Notes: generated by a model from the letters alone, not told the origin. A stretch of 57,360 nt of DNA from an uncultured Schaedlerella sp. (GCA_934435195.1 CAKSAJ010000019.1:1-57360); one strand, 5' to 3'; shown: positions 16,507 to 25,346, counted from the first letter of the stretch. Translations and numbers: made by a program.

Positions 16507-16863
16507 TTATTCTGTTACCTGAATGGCATCATATCCAGTCTCTTTTGTACGGATTTTCAATGCCGAACGAATTTCATAACTGAATATCTTTCCATCTCCC
16601 ATTTCTCCTGTATATGCCGCTTTCTGTATCGCATCAATCGTTTTCTTCTCCCACTCTTCAGAAGAAACAACAATTTCAAATTTTATTTTTGGTCGCATTT
16701 GAATCCCTATTTCCATACCACGTACGATTTCTGTATATCCTCGTTGAGCTCCACATCCCATTACCTGCGACACTGTTATTCCATTCACTTCTATATCCTG
16801 CAATGCCTGTTTGACATCTTCAAACTTTTCTTCTCTCACAATTGCATCTATTTTAATCATCAT
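16507..16863 (-). CDS. nitrogen regulatory protein PII (GlnB/GlnK family)
   Basis: 118 residues. IDAIVREEKFEDVKQALQDI begins the PII fold, RGYTEIVRG starts the T-loop and TGEMGDGKIF is the B-loop. PII trimers bind ATP/ADP and 2-oxoglutarate and block AmtB pores. The position of the usual uridylylation Tyr51 reads Ile (RGMEI), and the T-loop appears shortened, so uridylylation is unlikely. It lies 26 bases after the amt gene, the standard amtB-glnK arrangement. AGGAGGT lies 8 bases before ATG 16863. Confidence 0.9.
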   Translation of the reverse strand: MMIKIDAIVREEKFEDVKQALQDIEVNGITVSQVMGCGAQRGYTEIVRGMEIGIQMRPKIKFEIVVSSEEWEKKTIDAIQKAAYTGEMGDGKIFSYEIRSALKIRTKETGYDAIQVTE

Positions 16864-16889
16864 TTTGAGTGACCTCCTAAATAACTATT

Positions 16890-18131
16890 TTACTGATCCA
16901 ATCCATTGAAGCTTGGGTATGCACTTTCTCCATGCTGTGAAATGTCCAGACCTACCTGCTCATCTTTCACATCCACACGAAGAGGAGTAAATATTTTAAC
17001 TATAGCTACGCAAATCAATGTTCCTACAACAGCAATTATCATTGTAATGATGATTCCTACGATTTGTGCCACAAACAGATGATAGTCCCCGAATACTAAT
17101 CCATCCCAGCGGGCAACATCATTGATTGAACTCTGTGCGAAAATACCTGTTGCAATTCCGCCCCAGATTCCGCCTATCCCATGACAGCCAAAAGCATCTA
17201 ACGCATCATCAATTTTCAGTTTTTTCTTTATTAATGCAACTCCATAATAACAGATTAGACTTACCAGTGCTCCAATAATAAAGGAGGACCAGATTGGGAC
17301 AAATCCTGCACCCGGTGTGATTGCAACCAACCCAACAACAAGACCTGTTGCCGCACCGACCAAAGTTGATTTTCCACTATTCAATACATCTAAGAGCATC
17401 CATGAAAGCAATGCCGATGCAGCTGAAATTGCGGATGTCATAAATGCATGGGCTGCCAAACCATTTGCTTCAAGTGCACTTCCTGCATTGAATCCGAACC
17501 AGCCAAACCAGAGAATTGTTGCACCTAATACGACAAACGGAATATTGTGGATTCGATATGTCATCACTTCGTAGCCTCTACGGCGTCCAAGAATAATTGC
17601 CAATGTCAGTGCCGTAATACCTGAACTGATATGTACTACATCGCCGCCTGCAAAATCTACAGAACCGATTGCTGCCAATAATCCGCCTTCTCCCCATACC
17701 ATATGTGCCAGTGGATAGTATACTACAACTGACCACAATGCTACAAATAAGAACAACGCCTTAAATCTCATTCTTCCTACAAGAGAGCCTGTAATCAGAG
17801 CAGGTGTGATCATTGCAAACATCATTTGAAATGCACAGAACACCAAATGCGGTATCGTATCTGCGTATGGTCCTGGTTCCATTCCAACTCCATTTAGCCC
17901 AAACCAGCGGAAATCTCCGATAATTCCTCCATGATTTCCACCAAATGATAATGAATATCCGAATAATGTCCACATAACTACTGACAATCCCATAATTGCT
18001 ACACATGCCATCATTGTATTAACAACATTTTTTCGTCTGACAAGTCCTCCATAAAAAAACGCCAGTCCGGGTGTCATGAAAAATACAAATGCTGTGCAAA
18101 TCATCATAAATGCTGTATCTCCCGTGTTCAT
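16890..18131 (-). CDS. amtB: ammonium transporter (AmtB family)
   Basis: 413 residues, about eleven transmembrane helices. MNTGDTAFMMICTAFVFFMTPGLAFFYGGL is the classic Amt N-terminus; DFAGGDVVHISSGITALTLA and GWFGFNAGSALEA carry the first pore His and signature 2; ALDAFGCHGIGGIWGGIATG carries the second pore His. It conducts ammonium or ammonia across the membrane and is controlled by the PII protein encoded next. GAGGAGG precedes the ATG at 18131. A terminator-like hairpin lies 32 bases upstream. Confidence 0.95.
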   Translation of the reverse strand: MNTGDTAFMMICTAFVFFMTPGLAFFYGGLVRRKNVVNTMMACVAIMGLSVVMWTLFGYSLSFGGNHGGIIGDFRWFGLNGVGMEPGPYADTIPHLVFCAFQMMFAMITPALITGSLVGRMRFKALFLFVALWSVVVYYPLAHMVWGEGGLLAAIGSVDFAGGDVVHISSGITALTLAIILGRRRGYEVMTYRIHNIPFVVLGATILWFGWFGFNAGSALEANGLAAHAFMTSAISAASALLSWMLLDVLNSGKSTLVGAATGLVVGLVAITPGAGFVPIWSSFIIGALVSLICYYGVALIKKKLKIDDALDAFGCHGIGGIWGGIATGIFAQSSINDVARWDGLVFGDYHLFVAQIVGIIITMIIAVVGTLICVAIVKIFTPLRVDVKDEQVGLDISQHGESAYPSFNGLDQ

Positions 18132-18163
18132 CTTTCATCCTCCTCTTTCTTTTTCTATGCAAC

Positions 18164-18201
18164 AAAAAAGAGCGTTCAAAGTATCTCCATACTTCAAACG
18201 C
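18164..18201 (-). terminator. terminator between exonuclease gene and amtB
   Basis: On the minus strand, GCGTTTGAAGTAT pairs with ATACTTTGAACGC around a GGAG loop, followed by TTTTTT. It can end the exonuclease transcript (stop at 18260), or act as an attenuator in the amtB leader, as it ends only 32 bases before the amtB start. Confidence 0.8.
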
Positions 18202-18259
18202 CCTCGTCCGTCTGCTCATTACTCTACCACAATACTATGTTATTCGCAAGTATAATATT

Positions 18260-19147
18260 TTATAACAACTCTTGTTCCAGATATTCCTCTGGTGTAGGAA
18301 ATATAGTATCTTTCCCTGTGCATATTACATGAATATCATCTCGCAGTGCTTTCGCTTCCATCGAGTTAATTTTCTCCAACTCCAACAGTAATTCCTTACT
18401 TTTTTCAAGCAAATTTCCAGGTACTTCATCCCATTTCTCATGAAATCTGCGATAACGGCAATACAATTCCTTGTCCGATAAATACGTTTTCATTGCTTGT
18501 ACCATATAATCCGGACATCCCTTTGTATCAAGATATCGTACCACTTCTTTCAGATCAATCGAATCATCTAATGCATCATGGCTCACTTCTGAACCAAGTC
18601 CACAGAGTAATTTCAAATTAGCAATTCCTATATTGTGTATTTTTAACTTTTTAGAATAAATACCTTCGATATCCTTGATCATACGTATCATTCGATTGAC
18701 CGATTTTCTTGCTCGTTTAGAAATATCTCCCCGGTATGCCTGAAGGTCTCTCTGAATGACTGTCTGATCCGGCCCCCAGACAAAGATTCTCGTTACATTC
18801 CAGATGGCCAGACGCTGTACGGCCTCTTCCATCACTATTTCATACGCTGGTGCATTCAACAAATCTTCTTCCGTAATCCCTGTCACTTCCCTGAAACGAT
18901 TATGCAGTTCATCATCCATATAAATATAGGAATGAAATCTGTCCACTTCTTTAAAATCCTTGCGGCAGATCACGAATCCTATCGATACTAGTTTTGATGG
19001 TGCCCCACCTTTACGCTGAGACGTAAGAAATTCTGTATCTAGAAAGGCAACTGTTTCTTCCTTTAAAATATCTCTCACAACAAGTGTTTCTTTTGCCTGT
19101 TCTTTTTTATTTGTTTTTTTTCTATATTTTTTCTTTGTATTTTCCAA
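18260..19147 (-). CDS. DEDDh-type 3'-5' exonuclease domain protein
   Basis: 295 residues. VAFLDTEFLTSQ near residue 31 is Exo I (Asp-X-Glu); a middle Exo II Asp lies in the VWGPDQTV segment; SHDALDDS near residue 190 is Exo III (His...Asp). The fold is that of the DnaQ/RNase T/ERI-1 group, which trims 3' ends of RNA or DNA. The N-terminus is very basic and the C-terminal 80 residues are helical. The start is uncertain: GTG 19156 overlaps the AGGGAG site, whereas TTG 19147 has correct spacing and is used here. Confidence 0.8.
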   Translation of the reverse strand: MENTKKKYRKKTNKKEQAKETLVVRDILKEETVAFLDTEFLTSQRKGGAPSKLVSIGFVICRKDFKEVDRFHSYIYMDDELHNRFREVTGITEEDLLNAPAYEIVMEEAVQRLAIWNVTRIFVWGPDQTVIQRDLQAYRGDISKRARKSVNRMIRMIKDIEGIYSKKLKIHNIGIANLKLLCGLGSEVSHDALDDSIDLKEVVRYLDTKGCPDYMVQAMKTYLSDKELYCRYRRFHEKWDEVPGNLLEKSKELLLELEKINSMEAKALRDDIHVICTGKDTIFPTPEEYLEQELL

Positions 19148-19230
19148 CGGATTCACTCCCTACTTTAAACACTTAGCAACGCAACTCAAACAATATCATA
19201 TTCTGCACTTATAGGCAACCCATTTCAGCT

Positions 19231-19306
19231 TGAGCCAGATAGGGACGGAGTTTAGTGGTTTTTTTTGCTTGCAAAAAAGCCACTAAACTCCGTCCCCTAT
19301 AGCTCA
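19231..19306. repeat. long palindromic element A
   Basis: The arms begin GAGCCAGATAGGGACGGAGT and continue into TTAGTGG, a T-run, and a TGCTTGCA centre, then return as the complement with a few mismatches (outer right end CCTATAGCTCA). It has the same architecture as the elements at 23724, 26810 and 29950. It sits in the 265-bp gap between the exonuclease and ThuA-like genes and could form a terminator on either strand. Confidence 0.85.
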
Positions 19307-19412
19307 TGAGGGAACTATTTTCTTATGAGCAACCAGACAGAAACCAACTTTCCCATCTGGATTTTTATGCTATAATAAAATCAGTATTTTAAGAAAGTGA
19401 GGTTGTTATTCT

Positions 19413-20216
19413 ATGATAAATGTTACTATTTGGTATGAAAAACTTCAAGAAATGCCTACTCCGGATTATCGATTTGTTCATATCCCAGAAGACAAAAAAA
19501 CTGAAGTGGAGCAATATCACGCAAAAGGTTTCAAAGCAATCAAAGAGGCTTATCCGCTTGGACTTGGCGGAACATTAAAAAATTATATTTCCCAAATGGA
19601 TGATGTATCCGTGACACTTGTCTCTCTCGATATGCCAGAATTTGGACTTCCTAATGAACTCCTTGAAAAAACGGATGTTCTAATTTGGTGGGCTCATGTA
19701 GGACATGATGCAGTACCGGACGAACTTGCCCGTAAAATTCAAGATCGTGTACTTCGAGGCATGGGATTTATTGCCCTACATTCTGCTCATCTTTGTAAAC
19801 CACTTCGTTACCTGCTTGGTACAAGCTGTACCCTGCAGTGGCGTGAAGGTGATTTTGAGAGAATCTTTACAACAGCTCCGACTCACCCAATTGCACAGGG
19901 GATTCCTGCAAGCTTTGAATTAGATGTAGAAGAAATGTACGGAGAATACTTTGACATTCCAAAACCAGATGATGTCATTTTCACGGGCTGGTTCCGTGGC
20001 GGAGAAGTTTTCCGTTCCGGCTGTACCTGGACAAGAGGCTATGGTAAAGTCTTCTATTTCCAACCTGGACATGAGACAAATCCTACCTACCATAATCCAC
20101 ATGTGCTACAGATTATTAAGAATGCAATTCGTTGGGTTGCACCTGCTGCTCCGATTAAGGAGAAAATCGAGTGCCCACATGCAGAAGTATCTCCAGAGAG
20201 TAAACATCAGAAGTAA
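19413..20216 (+). CDS. ThuA-like (trehalose utilization) domain protein
   Basis: 267 residues, ThuA family, a class I glutamine-amidotransferase-like fold found in sugar metabolism. Hallmarks: TDVLIWWAHVGHDAVP near 90, MGFIALHSAH near 120, and VFYFQPGHETNPTYHNP near 222. No catalytic Cys-His-Glu triad is evident, as usual for the family; a role in sugar oxidation or isomerisation has been proposed but not settled. TATAAT at 19371-19376 is its likely -10. Its stop is directly followed by the insertion sequence, so original downstream partners may have been displaced. Confidence 0.85.
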   Translation: MINVTIWYEKLQEMPTPDYRFVHIPEDKKTEVEQYHAKGFKAIKEAYPLGLGGTLKNYISQMDDVSVTLVSLDMPEFGLPNELLEKTDVLIWWAHVGHDAVPDELARKIQDRVLRGMGFIALHSAHLCKPLRYLLGTSCTLQWREGDFERIFTTAPTHPIAQGIPASFELDVEEMYGEYFDIPKPDDVIFTGWFRGGEVFRSGCTWTRGYGKVFYFQPGHETNPTYHNPHVLQIIKNAIRWVAPAAPIKEKIECPHAEVSPESKHQK

Positions 20217-20230
20217 GTTGAGAAACCGGA

Positions 20231-20283
20231 TAGGGACGGGGTTAGGGGAGCCGAGTGGGCAGGCTGTCCTAACCCCGTCCCTA
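20231..20283. repeat. palindrome inside the left end of the insertion sequence
   Basis: TAGGGACGGGGTTAGG (20231-20246) and CCTAACCCCGTCCCTA (20268-20283) are perfect 16-bp arms. The 21-base loop itself contains GAGCCGAGTGGGCAGGCTGT, a near copy of the insertion-sequence terminus. The arms match the GGGACGG core of elements A-D. Confidence 0.9.
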
Positions 20284-20375
20284 CAGACTGTCCGATAAGT
20301 CACTTCTTTCCCATTTTATTCTGTGATGTTGTATAATAATAGTAACAGATTCTTATGAGAAGGAGATATTTTATT

Positions 20376-22142
20376 ATGCCATATGTAAAATCAATGGACC
20401 GAGACCAACTTATGATGACCACACTTGATATGCTGGTTGATCAAGACAGTATAGTAAGAGTTATGGATGCTTTTGTTGATTCCCTAGATCTTCAAAAATT
20501 GGGATTTCATTTTGCTGAACCAGGCGTTACCGGTAGACCCGCTTACAATCCGGCAGCTTTGTTAAAACTTTATATTTATGGTTATAAAAATTCAGTCCGT
20601 TCTTCTCGTAAGCTTCAACATGAATGTCACGTTAATCTGGAAGTTCGCTGGCTTACAGGCGGATTAGAACCAGATTTCCGAACAATTTCCGATTTCCGAA
20701 AAAATAATGCCGATGCACTTGTCCGTGTTTTTAATGAGTTTAATAAGATTTTCCGCTCGTATCTTCTGAACGGCTTCGTTTCTATTGATGGCAGTAAATT
20801 TCTTGCTAATAACTCGAAAGATAATAACTTTACGCTTAATAAATTAGATGATCGTATCACATGGCTGGAGAATCATTGTAAAGAATATCTCAGACAGATG
20901 GAGAATGCTGATAAGGAAGAAGAACTTCCAGGCCAGTTTACAAAAGAGGAGCTTGATCGAAAACTTTCTGAAGCACAGAAAAGACTCGAAAAATACAAAG
21001 GTTACCGAAAATATATGGAAGACAACAATCTTTCACAGCTTTCACTCAGTGATGCGGATGCAAAGCTGATGAAAACCCGAAATGGTTTCTCTGTCGCCCA
21101 CAATGTTCAGACTGTTGTGGATTCTGACACGCACTTGATTGTGGAATCTCATGTAACAAGCAATCCTACTGATTACGGAGAACTTTATGAGACACTGAAA
21201 CCTGTCCGTGACACTCTTCCTGATGATAAGATTTTGGAAGCTGTTGCTGATAAAGGCTATCAGTCCGAAACTGATATGGTAAAGTGTTTAGAGAATGGGA
21301 TCATTCCACACGTAATTCCGGATGATGGAAAAGATACTTATGAACTGACCATGGATTATCAGGAAAATGAAACAGATCCTTCAAGTTCAAATATTAACGA
21401 TATAAACACATGTCTGCATGCCGGTGTCCTTCCAGAGGCTTATCGGGAAGTAATTGACAGTATCAGTATTTCAGAGAAAAAGGTCTTTGAAGAACCTGAT
21501 CTTTCCAATCTGAAATCTCCATTTCAGTCAGAAGAGGAAATGCTTGCCAAGGCAAAGGACGGATATTTTGTTAGGGATCCAGAAAGAAATCTGGTAATCT
21601 GTCCGGCCGGGAATCAACTGCGGCAGAATCAGGTAACACGTCAGGGATTTATCCGTTATATTAACAAAATGGCTTGTCGGAAGTGCCCGCATCGCAATAA
21701 ATGTCATAACAGTAAAAAGGGATTTAAAGAGATTGAATTTCGAAAAGATGAGTTTGTCAAACCACATAGACAATGGCTGAAATGCGATGGGAAAAAGTCG
21801 GATATCAAATCTCGCAGACGAAAAACTGTATTAAAAAAAGCGGTAACCATTATTTTCAGACCAAACCGTGAAAAAATGGCTCAAAGGATGTGCCTTTCTG
21901 AACATCCTTTTGGAACCTTGAAACGAATACAGGGAAGTTATTACTTTTTACTTCGTGGAAATCGGAAAACACAGGGAGAGTTTGCCCTTTTTTCATTAGG
22001 TTACAACCTACAACGGTTATTAAATCACCTAGGATTTAAAAAGATGATGAAACAACTGATATCAACAGGTTGTTTCGGTCTGAATTTTTGTACAATATTT
22101 ATTATCCAGCAACTAAATCATTCAACTTTGGAGTTGGCATAA
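20376..22142 (+). CDS. IS1182-family transposase
   Basis: 588 residues, full length for the family. The N-terminal region (PYVKSMDRDQLMMTTLDMLV, GRPAYNPAALLKLYIYGYKN) and the FRTISDFRKNN segment are typical of IS1182/IS5-like transposases. Catalytic DDE candidates lie at SIDGSKF (about 133), AVADKGYQSE (about 292) and the C-terminal segment before RMCLSEHPFGTLKR. A Cys-rich stretch (CRKCPHRNKC) near 445 is usual. ATG 20376 follows AAGGAG; the in-frame ATG 20355 overlaps that site. TATAAT at 20332-20337 may be the -10. The reading frame is intact, so the element may be active. Confidence 0.93.
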   Translation: MPYVKSMDRDQLMMTTLDMLVDQDSIVRVMDAFVDSLDLQKLGFHFAEPGVTGRPAYNPAALLKLYIYGYKNSVRSSRKLQHECHVNLEVRWLTGGLEPDFRTISDFRKNNADALVRVFNEFNKIFRSYLLNGFVSIDGSKFLANNSKDNNFTLNKLDDRITWLENHCKEYLRQMENADKEEELPGQFTKEELDRKLSEAQKRLEKYKGYRKYMEDNNLSQLSLSDADAKLMKTRNGFSVAHNVQTVVDSDTHLIVESHVTSNPTDYGELYETLKPVRDTLPDDKILEAVADKGYQSETDMVKCLENGIIPHVIPDDGKDTYELTMDYQENETDPSSSNINDINTCLHAGVLPEAYREVIDSISISEKKVFEEPDLSNLKSPFQSEEEMLAKAKDGYFVRDPERNLVICPAGNQLRQNQVTRQGFIRYINKMACRKCPHRNKCHNSKKGFKEIEFRKDEFVKPHRQWLKCDGKKSDIKSRRRKTVLKKAVTIIFRPNREKMAQRMCLSEHPFGTLKRIQGSYYFLLRGNRKTQGEFALFSLGYNLQRLLNHLGFKKMMKQLISTGCFGLNFCTIFIIQQLNHSTLELA

Positions 22143-22150
22143 AAAGAGCG

Positions 22151-22183
22151 GGCAGGCTGTTCGATATTATCGGACAGCCTGCC
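22151..22183. terminator. hairpin at the right end of the insertion sequence
   Basis: GGCAGGCTGTTCGATA (22151-22166) pairs with TATCGGACAGCCTGCC (22168-22183), one G-T pair. It overlaps the right terminal sequence, lies 9 bases after the transposase stop, and would stall transcription or fold the end during transposition. Confidence 0.75.
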
Positions 22184-22198
22184 TATCCGGCTCACCTG

Positions 22199-23551
22199 TT
22201 ACAGTAACATTGTCATATATATTGGAATATATATAATACCATCCTGATATCTTAAATCTTTTGTGTATATTATATATCTATCTTCCGATTTTAATTGATA
22301 TTTCTGAATCAGGTAATCAAACGATTTATGTGACATATAACTTGATGATTTCACTTCAATCGGACATATTTTTTTCTTTTTCACAATCATAAAATCTATC
22401 TCATATTTCTTTTCTTTTGATGCTCCTTCTGGAGTATAAAGATACTCATGGAAATACAACTCATGTCCGGCAGCTCTTAACATTTGTGCAACAACATTTT
22501 CCATTATCATACCTTGATTAATCCCTAGATTATCTATAATCAATGCTTTATATAAGTCTTCGTCCGTGCTGTCACGATTTTTCATAATCTGCGTGACTAA
22601 CAGCCCCGTGTCGCCCATATATAATTTGAAATTACTTCGATCTGCAAATAATTCTAGCGCAATTTCTGGCTTTGTAACGTTAATACATTCATTTCCTATC
22701 ATTGCTTCTGAAATAAAACTGACGGCATCTACATAATTCTTATAACGAGCATTTTTATCAACTTTCGATAATTTAAAGTGCGAATTTTTATTCTCGAGCT
22801 GCTCCGGAATTGTTCGATAAACAATGGATGCTTTTTCTCGATTTTCCGTATCGTATTTTGCCAAATCCTCTTCATAAAGACTCAAAATATTCCGTTTCAC
22901 AAAATCAATCTGTTCATAACTTTTTCCTGCAACATATGCATCTATCGCCTGCGGCATCCCACCAACAACCATATAAGTACGAAAATTTTTCATAATCTTT
23001 CGATGTATCGCATCTCCAAGTGCTTTTCTTTTCTGAAAAGAATCCTTTATCATCGGAATTGTAACTTCATCACCTATTGCCCATAAATACTCTTCGAAAT
23101 CCATTGGATACATCTTTATCCGATACTCTTCTGATGGAATTAATATATCTTTTACATTTTTTCGAATTGATATCAAAGAACCTGTTTCAATATATTCGTA
23201 CCGACCGTCAGCCACTAAATATTTTATTGCCTGCCGCGCCTGTGGAAACAATTGTACTTCATCAAAAATCAGCGCACACGTTTTTCCTCTTAAACTTCTC
23301 CCTTTTAAAAGAAACAGATTTCGAAAAAATGTGTCCAAATCATTCATATTTTCAATGAAATTATTTTTTACATCTTTGTTTTCTCTTGCAAAGTCTAAAA
23401 TCATGTAATCATCATATTCATTCTTTGCAAATTCTTCAACAATTGTACTTTTCCCTATACGTCTTGCACCTTCAAGTAATACGGCTGATTTACCTGCTGA
23501 TAAAGCTTTCCATTCTGCCAGTTTATCGTAAACTTTTCTTTTAAAAACCAT
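22199..23551 (-). CDS. AAA ATPase with DUF4143/PD-(D/E)XK-like C-terminus
   Basis: 450 residues. Walker A GARRIGKS (28-35) and Walker B ALIFDEVQ (about 93-100) lie in an N-terminal P-loop domain; the C-terminal DUF4143-type region ends with EIDFMIVKKKKICPIEVKSS, a Asp...Glu-X-Lys pattern of PD-(D/E)XK nucleases. Function of the family is not established. ATG 23551 is preferred because GAGGAA lies 7 bases upstream; the ATG at 23596 is too close to its AGAGGAG. Its upstream region carries three tandem repeats. It is a lone gene between the insertion sequence and palindromic element B. Confidence 0.8.
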   Translation of the reverse strand: MVFKRKVYDKLAEWKALSAGKSAVLLEGARRIGKSTIVEEFAKNEYDDYMILDFARENKDVKNNFIENMNDLDTFFRNLFLLKGRSLRGKTCALIFDEVQLFPQARQAIKYLVADGRYEYIETGSLISIRKNVKDILIPSEEYRIKMYPMDFEEYLWAIGDEVTIPMIKDSFQKRKALGDAIHRKIMKNFRTYMVVGGMPQAIDAYVAGKSYEQIDFVKRNILSLYEEDLAKYDTENREKASIVYRTIPEQLENKNSHFKLSKVDKNARYKNYVDAVSFISEAMIGNECINVTKPEIALELFADRSNFKLYMGDTGLLVTQIMKNRDSTDEDLYKALIIDNLGINQGMIMENVVAQMLRAAGHELYFHEYLYTPEGASKEKKYEIDFMIVKKKKICPIEVKSSSYMSHKSFDYLIQKYQLKSEDRYIIYTKDLRYQDGIIYIPIYMTMLL

Positions 23552-23615
23552 TTTTGCATTCCTCATTTTCATTTCATTAAGTTTATTATAACACATTCTC
23601 CTCTAATTTATACCT

Positions 23616-23706
23616 TTTTCACGAAAATCAAAATTGTTTTAGCTGTATTTTTAACGAATTTTAAAATTGTTTACGCATATTTCTTCACGAAAATCAAAAA
23701 TGTTTC
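23616..23706. repeat. three tandem direct repeats upstream of the DUF4143 ATPase
   Basis: A 22-base motif, CACGAAAATCAAAATTGTTT in its first copy (from 23620), recurs as a diverged copy (ACGAATTTTAAAATTGTTT, from 23653) and a near-perfect copy (CACGAAAATCAAAAATGTTT, from 23685). The period is about 33 bp, close to three helical turns. This is what cooperative binding sites of a regulator would look like. Confidence 0.65.
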
Positions 23707-23723
23707 TTTTTGAACCAGAAAGG

Positions 23724-23800
23724 TGAGCCAATTGGGGACGGAGTTTAGTGGCTTTTTTTGCTCGCAAAAAAAGCCACTAAACTCCGTCCCCAACCGGCTC
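23724..23800. repeat. long palindromic element B
   Basis: GAGCCAATTGGGGACGGAGT, TTAGTGGC and a seven-T run lead to the centre GCTCGC; the right arm is the complement, ending CCCCAACCGGCTC, with two mismatches near the outer end. It belongs to the same family as A, C and D. It lies between the DUF4143 ATPase promoter region and the pdxR stop, and can terminate pdxR transcription. Confidence 0.9.
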
Positions 23801-23806
23801 CCCGCC

Positions 23807-25228
23807 TCATTCACAATAGTTTCCTATTATTTTGGCTACATATTCCATTTTGTCACCATCTACAAACGAATAGTTCATAACATATATATTTTCAAACTTT
23901 TGCTTCTCCTCACAGGAATGATAATAGGAAGATAATGGAGACAACTTAATTCCTTTACTTTTGACTTTCTCCAAAAACTCTTCTTCGCTTAATTTTGTAT
24001 CCACATGCATCAAAAAATGAACTCCTGCATCTTCTTCCCGGATTGTTATTTTATTTTTCAATGGTCCTTGAAGAAATGTTTCCAAAATTCTGTCTCTCTT
24101 CTGCTGGTAATAATTTCTTAAACGGTTAATATGTTTTTCAAATGCACCTGAATTCATAAATTGTGCCAACGTATACTGTTCAAAGTTTGAGACCGTACAA
24201 GAGTAAAAAGAAAGTTCTCTATAAAACCGCTCAGTCAATTCATCTGGCAGCACCATATAACTAATTCGCACCGTTGAGCACAAGGTCTTTGAAAATGTGT
24301 TCATATATATCACTTTTCCAGACACATCAATGCTCTGAAGAGATGGTATTGGTTTCCCATTTAGTCTAAGTTCACTGTCATACTCATCTTCTATAATATA
24401 GCGATTTTTTTCTCTCGTTACCCATCCAAGCAATTCATAACGTTTACTGATTGGCATCACTCTTCCTGTCGGATAATGATGGGATGGGGAACAGTGTATC
24501 ACATTGATTTCTTTTTGCTCCAGTTCTTCTACCTTCGGTCCGTCTTCTTCTATTTCTATATACTCATAGGAAACACCCATACTTCGATAGATTTTTGCTA
24601 TCTTATGATAGCCCGGATTTTCAACCGAGTACTTCAATTTTTTTCCCAGTAGCTGGATTAAAAGACTAGACAAATATTCTGTTCCGGCTCCGATAATAAT
24701 CTGCTCCGGTCGCACATTCATATTTCGAAATGCTTTCAAATAATCCGAAATGCTTTGTCTTAATTCCATTACACCTCCACATGGGGGATTGAGCATCAGT
24801 TCTGTCTGATAATCATTCATTACTGTACGCATCGTTTTTGTCCAAATAGAAAATGGAAATGCGCTTTGTTCTGTCTGATTACTTGTAAAATCTGCAATAT
24901 AAGCATTCTCACCGCCAGTGAGACTTAATTTATCTGTGTAAATTCTATTTCCTGATAACCACTTTTCATTTTTCATTCTATCATCACGCAAATCTGCCAC
25001 ATAGAATCCGCTCTTTGGCACGGAATAAATATATCCTTCTGCTGCGAGCTGTCCATAAGCATTTTCTACAGTAATCACACTTACAGCCAGATTTTTTGCA
25101 AGTGCACGCTTCGATGGAAGTTTCTCCCCACTCTTGATTTTCCCTTGAACAATGTCGTTTTTTATAGATTTATACAAATATTCATAGAGGGTATCTGACC
25201 CTATATTTTCAAAATTATATGTCAACAT
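23807..25228 (-). CDS. pdxR: MocR/PdxR-type regulator (GntR winged helix plus aminotransferase fold)
   Basis: 473 residues. The winged helix (1-75, with LPSKRALAKNLAVSVITVENAY) is followed by a fold-type I aminotransferase domain (about 110-470). It retains the PLP-binding Lys314 (NTFSKTLCST) and the Asp281 region (IIEDEYDSELR). Such proteins sense pyridoxal phosphate and activate vitamin B6 synthesis. It is divergent from pdxS/pdxT with a 118-bp gap, the classical PdxR arrangement, which supports the gene name. GGAGAAA precedes the ATG. Confidence 0.92.
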   Translation of the reverse strand: MLTYNFENIGSDTLYEYLYKSIKNDIVQGKIKSGEKLPSKRALAKNLAVSVITVENAYGQLAAEGYIYSVPKSGFYVADLRDDRMKNEKWLSGNRIYTDKLSLTGGENAYIADFTSNQTEQSAFPFSIWTKTMRTVMNDYQTELMLNPPCGGVMELRQSISDYLKAFRNMNVRPEQIIIGAGTEYLSSLLIQLLGKKLKYSVENPGYHKIAKIYRSMGVSYEYIEIEEDGPKVEELEQKEINVIHCSPSHHYPTGRVMPISKRYELLGWVTREKNRYIIEDEYDSELRLNGKPIPSLQSIDVSGKVIYMNTFSKTLCSTVRISYMVLPDELTERFYRELSFYSCTVSNFEQYTLAQFMNSGAFEKHINRLRNYYQQKRDRILETFLQGPLKNKITIREEDAGVHFLMHVDTKLSEEEFLEKVKSKGIKLSPLSSYYHSCEEKQKFENIYVMNYSFVDGDKMEYVAKIIGNYCE

Positions 25229-25346
25229 ATCTAGTTATTTCTCCATTCTGACCTTTTTGAATATATTGAAACTGAGTATTTTTATATAGTCACTTTATCA
25301 TTATACTGTTACTCATCAAATTAGTAAAGAAATGGAGATTTTAAAA

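Larger units (their letters stand above)
20217..22195 (+). mobile_element. IS1182-family insertion sequence
   Basis: One 588-aa transposase gene is flanked by related ends. The right end read inward is GTGAGCCGGATAGG followed by CAGGCTGTCCGATAA. The left end contains CCGGATAGG and CAGACTGTCCGATAA, the same two blocks, but split by an inserted palindrome (20231-20283). The element fills exactly the space between the ThuA-like stop (20216) and the DUF4143 ATPase stop (22199). No clear target duplication was found by eye, so the exact ends are approximate. Confidence 0.8.

Noticed and set aside
20217..22195. Target-site duplication of the insertion sequence
   Set aside because: No convincing direct repeat was found just outside the proposed ends, possibly because the left end is rearranged.
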